DNA from: Symsagittifera roscoffensis
Taxonomy: Eukaryota > Xenacoelomorpha > Acoela > Convolutidae
Length of the DNA: 64,000 nucleotides
Assembly: GCF_963678635.1 (NCBI RefSeq)
Contig: NC_087064.1
Coordinates: 41,197,165 to 41,261,164, forward strand
Reading direction: 5' to 3'
Shown here: piece by piece, positions 55,856 to 64,000 of the stretch
Layout: every line of letters starts with the position of its first letter
Numbering within the stretch: the stretch's first letter is position 1
Position numbers and translations under genes: made by a program
The notes under the pieces: model-generated
The model's input: the letters and a program-made list of their open reading frames with translations, nothing else
Database searches by the model: none
Told to the model about the DNA's origin: nothing

Positions 55856-58002
55856 GACCATCCAAAAATTATTTACTTATATTGGCGCCCAAGGCCCCTC
55901 AGAAAAATTTTGGTGTTGGCCAGCCAAAAATGGATCTCGTAAATTTATACCAACGGGCAGCCCTTTTGAAAGAGGCTCCTTGAGATACAACTTCATCAAA
56001 TAACATAACTAAATCAATAAAATGGTCTTTTAAGCCTAATTCTTGTTTTTTTTTTGAAAAGGCAAAATGACCCATTTTCGAGGTTAAGCTTTAGATCCGA
56101 AATCTGCCAAAACATTGCACCATATTAATTCGGGTGACATTTTTAGCAACTTTTGTCTCTTCAATTTTTGTCTAATCTTTGAGAATTGACAACACAAATT
56201 GAGAAAAACGCGCTTGAACTTTTCAGGATAATTAAAATCAGCTTTGTAGGAGTATGAATCACTATTTTTTTCCAACCCAGCGGCTCTGATTTGGGTAAGT
56301 TAAACAAATTAATTTAATGAATTTAAACTAAGCAAGAAAATGTAAATACTACTGAAGCTCATCCTTGTTAACAACAGGAAAAGTCACACCAAACAAATAA
56401 GCGCATAAGTGCTCTCGGAGCAAAAGATAGACGGAAAACTGACCCTAAATTGATTATGGAAATTGACGATAATAACGTAGGGCTTTCAATACAATGTTGG
56501 CTTTCAAATACGGTGAAAAAAATTCGAATTAAAAAAAATTCTTATGTGTCAATTGTAAGAAATGAACCCACTTCTCAATTGAAGCTATTTTCCACTTGCT
56601 CCACCTTTAAAAATCAATTTTGAAAAACTTCTTTGACGATCTCATAATGTAATGAATCTTTAAAAAATAGGCAATTTTAATTTAGAAACGACTACTAACA
56701 GCAGCCAACTCTAAACGAACCTCTTAACTTTCAAAATGACTATATTTTAAAATTGTGAGTGGACCAATAAAAGTTAACTTCTTCCCCCCAAGCCGTTTAG
56801 GAGGGAGGATTTGGTTCTGTTAACTTGGTTCTGATTTCCAACTTCCAGCCAATCAGAAGAGAGCATTTTGTAGCTCTTAGTAAACTTAATTTAAATTGAA
56901 CGCTGGGGTGGGGGATCTCAACTTGGTCTATCAACAAAGAGTATCGAGTACAACGCTGATTTAAATGATCCGGACAAAACGAAAAGAACTTGAAGTTCAA
57001 AATTTGGTTGACTATCCACAAAATGACGAAGACATAACTGGCCCAGAACTTCAGCCTTAATAAAATGGTTCAAATTATTTAGCGAAATTCGGACTCAATA
57101 TTATAACCGAAAAACGGATCTTTTTTGCAAAAACTACTGGCCCCATTTCTGACAAAGTTATATCAAAGTGAGTCTCTTATGCAGCCTCAAAGGCATTTTA
57201 TTTCAAAAACTTTGCCTTACGAGTTTTCAAAAAATTTTAAAGCAAAGGCTTACTTTTTTGTAGTAAAATTGAAAATTTTTGGCTATCATCGATTTTAAAT
57301 TGTTGAAAAACCTGATACTGGCAATTATTATCAACTCAAACATTTCGCAAAATCTGCCTAACAATCGGTTATTTTTCATTACTTGGATCTTATTCGAAAG
57401 TGGTTACTTTTCATCGGCCATTCTTTCCCAGATTTAACCTCTTTCCTGGCACAAGAAAATAACAGAAAAATCAAGCAACAAACTTCAGATATGCTTTTTC
57501 ATTTCTGATGCTGAAAAAAAATAAGAACCCTGTGGAAAAACACAAATAAGCAAAGAAAACAAAAAGCTCTAGTTTTAATCGGCGCTATTTAAAGCTAAGC
57601 GGTTTTCATAAATAACCAAGTTGTAAATTAGCCCAAAAGCTAAATCTAAGACTTACTTCTATCCACAATTGGTAATCGTTATGCAAATTTTTCTCTTGGT
57701 ATTCGGAATCACGACTCAGTGGATCGTCCAAAATGATAAAATTTCGGAACTTTTTCAAGCTTTGAATGTGTTAGCTGCTGTGAAGTTTGTTGTGAGTTGT
57801 TCACTTTGTTTGATCTATTGACCTTTGTTATTGATTAGATACCTGCCAATTATGTTAAGTATCGACCATCGGTCGACCATTTCACTGTTCGTAACTGTTC
57901 TAGAACAGACGTTTCCTTTGACACTTTATCTTTCTTATCTTGTAATTTCTAGTTAGGTACATAACTTGTACATATTCAGGGTGAGTAATAGAAGACTTTT
58001 TC

Positions 58003-58311
58003 GTGTCGCAGTCAAACGAACCGAACATGCGGGGAATTCCTGCATTCTGGCCGAACCACACTATGGAGCCACCACATGCCTGGACCCACTGGAGCGACAA
58101 ATTTCAATTGGCCATTATAGCGAAGGAGAATCTGAACATCGACAATTTGAGTGAGCCAGAGGTACCAGGACAACAGATTCCAATCCCCGAACAGCCCACA
58201 GAAATTCGGACAAGAAAAAAGCCAGCCGGCAAGAAAAAGGACTGCTATGAAATCCGACGAAGCCGTCAAAAAGAAGAGAATAAACGACAAAAAAAAAGTT
58301 CGGAGGGTTGA
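58003..58311 (+). pseudogene. G2 gag N-terminus
   Basis: 102 codons: MSQSNEPNMRGIPAFWPNH, then EPPHAWTHWSDKFQLAIIAK, matching the 'PP..W..W...F..A..AK' start of gypsy gag, followed by a strongly basic tail (RTRKKPAGKKKD). It breaks near 58311; the frame at 58151-58402 continues part of it. The gag middle (58403-58552) is interrupted by stops. Confidence 0.65.
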
Positions 58312-58552
58312 GAAGAGCAGAAGCCGACAAGAAGTTGACATCTATCTTATTTCTAACTCTCGGAAACGAAAGGAAAACGGTATTCTCACAGAAATCCCCT
58401 AGAGTGAAAATTTTATCTATCTCTTTTGAAGAAATTTGGGGCCTCTTGGACCTAACATTTAAAAAAAACTCCAAACGTTACATTTGAGTGGTAGAAAAAT
58501 GTTTAAAACGGAAACAATAAGACAGCGAACTCTTTGAACAGTTCTGGGAGTA

Positions 58553-58849
58553 TTGACGTACCTAGCTAGCACGTGTAACATTAGAAAGTCAGACGAAGCA
58601 GAGTGGATCAGGGATGTATTGATCTGTAGTATGAGAAATAGTGAGATTCAACGGAAATTACTATTCGCAATCATCAGAACCTCGGAAGCCTTAAGTCAGG
58701 CCCTAAAAGACGAAAAAGGATACTTCAACCATCAAAAATTAACGAACATGGCGAAAACGACCGACGGGCTAAGCGTCAGATCATTTAATGTAAATAACCA
58801 AATAAAAAGCCACCAAATCTCAACATCGAAAATAGCAACATGTGTATGA
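58553..58849 (+). pseudogene. G2 gag C-terminus, duplication unit 1
   Basis: 98 codons with KSDEAEWIRDVLICSMRNSE and EALSQALKDEKGYFNHQ, matching the end of gypsy gag ('D.E.IRD.L....N.EIQ..LL'). Just downstream (about 58845-58885) a degenerate knuckle reads CMKYCNRFTKGH. The first ~27 bp lie outside the duplicated unit. Confidence 0.65.
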
Positions 58850-59185
58850 AATATTGCAACCGCTTCACAAAGGGACACCTAATTGTCTTGTCAGCCAGAG
58901 ATATCATTTGTAAAATTGTAATTACTAAGGCCGTTTCGCAAAATTGTGTAAACCGGAAAACAGAAGATCAAGTGTAAAAATTGTAAATAACTCTGTCACT
59001 ACTGAAAACTGTAATAACGTCTCTTTGGAAGATTCCTGAAGCAAAAACCAAGAAACTTGTGAAGCAATTAACGCCTGGAACGAAAACAATCAAAGCGACG
59101 ACGATGACTATTCAGCATTGAGTGTGAGGACAGTTTACGACAGGAATGGATTGGAAACGAAGAAATTGATAAAAACAGGACTCGG

Positions 59186-59380
59186 TTGGGAAATTATTGT
59201 AAATATGAACATACCATACCTGTAGATTCGGCCAGCCCAGTGAATTTTTTAAAACAGAGCGGGTTACATGAGATGAAACTACGATACCCTAGTTTGAAGA
59301 TACAGCCTGTAGATAAACGTACTAAACAGTTGTACAGCGGTTTCACATACAGTACAATTAATATCTTGGGAAAAAAATAG
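59186..59380 (+). pseudogene. G2 protease fragment, unit 1
   Basis: 64 codons with TIPVDSASPVNFLKQ, the retropepsin active-site loop, but DSA instead of DSG. The tail YSTINILGKK fits the flap-distal strand. Position between gag and RT is as expected. Probably inactive. Confidence 0.65.
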
Positions 59381-59407
59381 TCCGAACTCAATCCAACGGC
59401 TGGATAT

Positions 59408-60221
59408 GTGAAGAGACCCCTTTTTTATTACGGAGGACAGGAAATAAAAATTCTGGGCAATGACAACCTTCCAGAACTGAGAATGGTAGTAGAACAGAAG
59501 ACGTGTCCAGTGCCGATCTGTAAAGTCAGCGATCCATCGGGGAAGAGCAAGTCAAATACCTTAGAATCCTTGACAATTGAACTCTTTGCGAGTTGTAAAA
59601 ATCTGTTTAATAATATCGACAAGATACCTAACAATCGTAAAATTACACATTTCCATTCCCCGTTTGAGCCACTCCAGGCAAAAGGAAGAAGAGTGTCTTT
59701 ACATTTGCTATTGGGAATAAATGAAAAGCTAAAAAGGGTCTAAAAAGAGGGCCATATTGAAAAATCGAGAAATGCGACGAAGACTGATTGATAAGCTCAA
59801 TCTTGATATCTAGAAAGAAAAACGGTTCAATTAAACTCGCTTCAGTTTCAAACTACTGAATGACCAGGTTTTTTAAAATAAAAACCAGATGCACAACATA
59901 CACGAATTGATCGATGGTGTAGCTTTATATTTGTCAAAAAAGACTGAAGGGCAGGTTTGGTTTAGTAACCTTGATCTAAAGACCGCATATAGTCAACTCA
60001 AGTTATGTGAAAGTAGCAAATATAGTTTGGTAGGAGCAGATACTACTGGGATATACAGATTTTTAACAGGACTCTACGGAATTGGCAAAATGCCCAACGA
60101 GTTTCAAAGAGTGAAAGGAACCCATGCTCAAATCAAATGTTACATCGATGACATACTAGTAATTTCTATGGGAACCGCAGGAGAACACAAATCAAGTGCG
60201 CAAAAAAACTGGAAACCTTAG
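59408..60221 (+). pseudogene. G2 reverse transcriptase, unit 1
   Basis: 59408-59743 carries the linker and RT N-terminus (HFHSPFEPLQAKGRRVSLHL). 59889-60221 has MHNIHELIDGVALYLSKK, FSNLDLKTAYSQLKL (first catalytic Asp), YRFLTGLYGIGKMPNEFQ and CYIDDILVIS (catalytic YIDD). A stop-containing gap (59744-59888) and a deletion before YIDD break it. Confidence 0.8.
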
Positions 60222-60639
60222 ACAAAAACAACATGGCAATGAAATGGGGGAAATGCGTTTTTTTTTCCAGGAGATATAAGGGCTTCAATATAAAACTTCA
60301 AAAGCTGAGGTAAGACCTTTGGCAGGAAAAATTGATGCAATAAAAAAAACCATTCAATCCCGCAAAACATTTCTGAACTTCGTTCCTTCTTCGGTTCGAT
60401 CAATCAGTACGTTAAGTTCGTTCCTAACCTTTTCTTCTTAAGTTTCGCATTACGGATTTTACTCGACAGAAAGTCAGTTTTTCTTGGAAATACAGTTATT
60501 CTACTGCTATCGAAAAACTTAAGGCCGAAATTGTAACTTTTACCAAAAATAGCCATTTCGACATCAAAGAAAAAACAAGATTTAAAAAAATATGCCTGAC
60601 ATAACGGCCTAGGAGCCACACTCGAACAGTTCCAAGGGT

Positions 60640-60946
60640 TAGAGTGGAAAACTATTGCGTTTGCTTCGAGATTTTTAAAATGAAGTACTCAACTAACGAA
60701 CGGGAACTGTTAGGTGTAGTCTGGGCATTCAGAATCTATTTGTATGATTCAGACTTTGAAAGAGTAACAGACTACAAGGCGCTTCTTGTCGCACTTTCTC
60801 CGAACCACATCAACAAAACTATGCACAGCAGAATAACCCGTTGGGTAAACAGACTTTTACCATCGATTTTTGAATTTTCACATCTTCCAGGCAAAGATAT
60901 GGGATTCACCGAATTTTATCAAGATTACCCTCAGGCAAAGCCTTAA
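60640..60946 (+). pseudogene. G2 RNase H, unit 1
   Basis: About 100 codons: YSTNERELLGVVWAFRIYLY (Glu block), FERVTDYKALLVAL (the TDH-type block with Tyr for His), then RITRWVNRLLPS and LPGKDMGFTEF. The upstream first Asp region (about 60595-60640) is out of frame. The end of the domain has a frameshift (compare unit 2). Confidence 0.8.
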
Positions 60947-60999
60947 CCCCTTCCCACTACGATGAATAAATCGTCGTTGCTTCTATCGACAAATCTCGA

Positions 61000-61543
61000 A
61001 TTAGAAAGTCAGACGAAGCAGAGTGGATCAGGGATGTATTGATCTGTAATATGAGAAATAGTGAGATTCAACGGAAATTACTATCCGCAATCATCAGTAC
61101 CTTAAAGACAAAAAAAGGTACTTCAACCACCAAAAACTAACGAACATGGCAAAAACGACCGACGTGCTAAGCTTCAGATCATTTAAGGTAAATAACCAAG
61201 CAAAAAAGCAACCAAATCTCAACATCAAAAGAAGCAACATGTGAATGAAATATTGCAACCGCTTCACAAACGGACACCTAATTTTCTGTCCAGCCAGAGA
61301 TATCATTTGTAAAATTGTAATTACAAAGGCCGTTTCGCAAAATTGTGTAAATCGGAAAACAGAAGATCAAGTGTAAAAACTGTAAATGACTCTGTCATTA
61401 CTGAAAACTGTAAGTACGTCTCTTCGGAAGATTCCTGGAGCAAAAACCAAGACACTTGTGAAGCAATTAACGCCTGGAACGAAAACAATCAAAGCGACGA
61501 CGATGACTATTCAGCAATGAGTGTGAGGACAAATTACGACTAA
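61000..61543 (+). pseudogene. G2 gag C-terminus and linker, unit 2
   Basis: Repeats the unit 1 gag end with more frame damage, then 61343-61543 gives a Ser/Asn/Asp-rich linker (SEDSWSKNQDTCEAINAWNE) between knuckle and protease that is also present, with stops, in unit 1. Confidence 0.55.
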
Positions 61544-61599
61544 ATGGATTGGAAACGAAGAAATTATTAAATGTAGGACTAGGTTCGGAAATTATTGTA

Positions 61600-62587
61600 A
61601 ATATGAATATACCTGTAGATTAGGCCAGCCCCGTGAGTTTTTTAAAACAGAGCGTGTTACATGAGTTGAAACTACGATACCCCAACTTGAAGATACAGCC
61701 TGTAGATAAACGTACTAAACAGTTGTACTGCGGTTTCACATACATTACAATTAATATCTTGGGAAAAAAATAAGTCCGAACACAATCCAACGGCTGGATA
61801 TGTGAAGAAACCTTTTTTTTTTACGGAGGACAGGAAAAAAATTCTGGGCAATGATAACCTTCCAGAACTGGGAATAGTAGTAGAACAGAAGACGTGTCCA
61901 ACGCCGATCTGTACAGTCAGCGATCCATCGGGGAAGAGCAAGTCAAATACCTTAGAATCCTCGACAAATGAACTCTTTGCGAGTTGTAAAAATCTGTTTA
62001 ATAATACCAACAAGATACCGAACAATCGTAAAAATACACACTTCCATTCCCCGTTTGAGCCACTCCAGGCAAAAGGAAGAAGAGTGTCTTTACATTTGTT
62101 ATCGTATCGGGAGTAAATGAGAAGCTAAAAAAGGTCTAAAAAGAGGGCCATATTGAAAAACTCACAAGGAATGCGACAAAGACTGATTGATAAGCCCAAT
62201 CGTGATAGCTAGAAAGAAAGAAGGTTCAATTTAACTCGCTTCAGTTTCAAACTACTGAATGACCAAAATTTTTAAAATAAAAACCAGATGCACAACATCC
62301 ACGAATTGATCAATTATGTAGCTTTATGTTTGTCAAAAAAGACTGACGGGCAGGTCTGTTTTAGTAACCTTGATCTAAAGACCGCATCTAGTCAATTAAA
62401 GTTATGTGAAAGGACAATTAAGCAGAGCATATTTAGTTTAGTAGGAGCAGACACTACTGGGATATACAGGTTTTTAACAGGATCTTACGGACTTCTCAGA
62501 TGTTACATCGATGACATACTAGTGTTTTCTAAGGGAACCGTAGGAGAACACAAAGCAATTGAGCAAAAAAAATACTGGAGACCTTAG
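61600..62587 (+). pseudogene. G2 protease and reverse transcriptase, unit 2
   Basis: The protease loop here has TAG after the Asp (61619-61621). 61802-62116 carries the RT N-terminus with the same FEPLQAKGRRVSLHL. 62288-62587 has FSNLDLKTASSQLKL and CYIDDILVFSKG, with a deletion removing the LPN.FQ block between them. Non-functional. Confidence 0.75.
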
Positions 62588-63008
62588 ATAAAAATAGCAT
62601 GGCAATGAAACGAGGGAAATGCGTTTTTTTCCAGGAGATAGAAGGGTTTGGATATAAAATTTTAACAGCTGAGGTAAGATCTTTGGCCGGAAAAATTGAT
62701 GCAATAAAAAAAACATTCAATCCCGCAAAACATTTCTGAACTTCGTTCCTTCTTCGGTTCGATCAATCAGTAGATTAGGTTCGTTCATAACTTTTCCCTC
62801 TTAAGCTCCCCTTTACGACCTTTACTCAACAGAAAATCTGTTTTCCATTGGAATTACAGTCATTTTATTGCTTTCAAAAAACTCAAATCCGAAATTGTAA
62901 ATTTTACCGAGAATAGCCATTTTAACATCAAAGAACAAACAAGATTTTAAAAAAATATGCCTCAGATAACATCCTAGGAGCCACACTCGAACAGTTCCAA
63001 GGGTTAGA

Positions 63009-63482
63009 GTGGAAAACTATTGCGTTTGCTTCGAGATTTTTAAAATGAAGTACTCAACTAACGAACGGGAACTGTTAGGTGTAGTCTGGGCATTCAGAAT
63101 CTACTTGTATGTTTCAGACTTTGAAAGAGTAACAGACTACAAGGCGCTTCTTGTCGCACTTTCTCCGAACCACATCAACAAAACTATGCACAGCAGAATA
63201 ACCCGTTGGGTAAACAGACTTTTACCATCGAATTTTGAATTTTCACATCTTCCAGGCAAAGATATGGGATTCACCGACCATTTATCAAGATTACCCTCAG
63301 GCAAATTTTTAACCCTTTCCCAATACAATGAAGAATTCGTCGTTGCTTTCATCGACAAATCTCGTAAAAATTTAACAAATTCATCTATTTTTTTTCCTGT
63401 GAATAGAGTAGTTGTATATCGACAATCGGTCGCTGTAATTACAATTGTAACTTCTAATCTCCCGTCGGGAAAGATTAGTTGA
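63009..63482 (+). pseudogene. G2 RNase H and connector, unit 2
   Basis: 157 codons. RNase H blocks as in unit 1, but the end is intact: LPGKDMGFTDHLSRLPSGKF, the conserved 'G..N..ADxLSR' type ending, followed by the connector YNEEFVVAFIDKSRKN seen after RNase H in other gypsy elements. Beyond 63361 the sequence is unique. Confidence 0.8.
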
Positions 63483-63810
63483 AGCGACGTGATTGGTCGA
63501 AATTTTACCGTTAGCTCTTTAGCTTCTTTAAATCTAAAATCATTGCCGCTATCATTTCTTGTATTGCTCAGTGGCTAAAAATTTGTAATAATTTTCACGT
63601 AAGATCAGAAAATTGCTCGGCAAACTCCCTACCTATAGGTAACGCCAAATTCAATTACAAAAGCATTTCATTTACAGCTGAAGCCCTGTCAAATTTCATT
63701 CTGCTTAACAAAAACATCATGCCACAAAAGTCAAAGACTTGCGAAAAACTTAGAGACTTGCGAAAAACTTTTCCTCCAAATTATCTGAAGTTTTAGTAAT
63801 TGTCCCGAAG
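63483..63810 (+). other. Decayed segment between G2 RNase H and integrase end
   Basis: The integrase zinc finger and catalytic core expected here are absent or unrecognisable in 330 bp, implying a large deletion. A 12-15 bp direct repeat (GACTTGCGAAAAACTT) occurs twice at about 63737-63770. Confidence 0.45.
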
Positions 63811-63819
63811 GAACATTAT

Positions 63820-63955
63820 ATCGCTTTGAAATTTAAAGACGAATTACTCAATAACCATCATGCGGACTTACTAAGACGGTATAAATCAAACTTATCCTTA
63901 CCATCATCTCCACTTATATCAGAAAATCAATGGTCCAAAAAGCAATTACAAATCT
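63820..63955 (+). pseudogene. G2 integrase C-terminal remnant
   Basis: One frame reads HYIALKFKDELLNNHHADLL followed by RRYKS. The HADLLRRYK block resembles the 'VH.DLL.PY' ending of many gypsy integrases. It ends at TAG near 63957. Low-information match. Confidence 0.4.
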
Positions 63956-64000
63956 AGACCAAGGACGATGAAATTTTATGGGTCTTAATTACGACACTGA

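Larger units (their letters stand above)
53383..57950. other. Intergenic DNA with dispersed repeats
   Basis: No supported gene. It contains two S-family repeats (53420-53545 and 54607-54740, about 90% alike by eye), the 54221-54280 repeat, a hairpin GCGCGA...TCGCGC at 54507-54524, and a 17-base poly-C run at 55839-55855. The frames at 55213-55425 and 56797-57021 show no recognisable domain. Confidence 0.5.
58580..60999 (+). repeat. Tandem duplication in G2, unit 1
   Basis: About 2420 bp from gag C-terminus to just past RNase H, directly followed by unit 2. Both units begin ATTAGAAAGTCAGACGAAGC. They differ by scattered substitutions and small indels. Confidence 0.92.
61000..63361 (+). repeat. 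Tandem duplication in G2, unit 2
   Basis: About 2362 bp. Relative to unit 1 it lacks a few tens of bases in gag near 61103 and a segment of RT before the YIDD. It ends at GACAAATCTCG, the same sequence that ends unit 1 at about 60998, after which unduplicated sequence follows. Confidence 0.92.
58003..64000 (+). mobile_element. Decayed Ty3/gypsy element (G2), truncated by the window end
   Basis: Plus-strand gag, protease, RT and RNase H fragments in gypsy order, present twice because of a tandem duplication (58580-60999 and 61000-63361), then an integrase C-terminal remnant near 63820-63950. No 5' LTR could be fixed upstream of 58003, and the 3' LTR would lie beyond the window. Most of integrase is missing between 63482 and 63820. 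Stops and frameshifts are numerous. Confidence 0.85.

Noticed and set aside
57700-57960. A 5' LTR for G2
   Set aside because: No repeat partner inside the window and no primer-binding site was found, so boundaries would be guesses.

Overview
The window is animal (metazoan) nuclear DNA made almost entirely of retrotransposons in an AT-rich background. This rests on: four LTR retroelements with TG..CA termini, target-site duplications, primer-binding sites and polypurine tracts; Ty3/gypsy-type gag, protease, reverse transcriptase (RT), RNase H and integrase (IN) motifs; a fragment of an APE-type LINE RT; a CA microsatellite; and candidate GT-AG splice sites. No bacterial genes, rRNA, tRNA or CRISPR array were seen. 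The species cannot be named from the sequence. No intact host gene is visible, only two weak candidate exons.

Layout. 1-6,906: unannotated DNA with a CA microsatellite (1,951-2,079), dispersed repeats and a possible HEAT-repeat exon (4,414-4,505). 6,912-14,711: a complete but decayed Ty3/gypsy element on the minus strand (G1) with ~250 bp LTRs, 5-bp target duplication AACGG, primer-binding site and polypurine tract; its pol carries a 1.4 kb tandem duplication. 15,386-19,046: copy 1 of a second family (here 'GE'), an internally deleted derivative with LTRs and 4-bp target duplication GGAT. 21,085-21,848: minus-strand LINE RT fragment. 21,932-40,610: copy 2 of GE, an 18.7 kb element. 44,355-53,382: a minus-strand element (G3) with 1.5-2.9 kb LTR-like repeats, GC-richer than its surroundings, without recognisable RT. 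58,003-64,000: a plus-strand Ty3/gypsy element (G2), cut by the window edge, with a 2.4 kb internal tandem duplication.

The most interesting object is GE copy 2. Its visible LTR sequences (356 bp) read as identical, so insertion looks recent. It carries a basic small ORF (A), gag, and pol with CCHC knuckle, DSG protease, YLDD RT, RNase H and a D,D35E integrase. Beyond pol lie about 6.5 kb with two tiny hydrophobic ORFs, a 378-codon open frame with no ATG (X), a signal-peptide-bearing envelope-like glycoprotein split by one frameshift, and a 601-codon ORF of unknown function (Z). Neighbouring ORFs overlap: two junctions are ATGA stop-start overlaps, and A/gag and X/env overlap by 26 and 13 bp. 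This resembles a coupled polycistronic region more than a standard gypsy element. The coding path has four interruptions (a frameshift at a short tandem duplication, one TAG, one TGA inside the integrase zinc finger, one frameshift in env). This conflicts with the LTR identity unless they are recoding sites, trans-mobilised defects or sequence errors.

GE copy 1 keeps LTR, leader, ORF A and the start of gag, then jumps to the 3' noncoding tail. Sequences shared by the two copies therefore mark candidate cis-acting signals: paired leader hairpins and the structured 3' tail.
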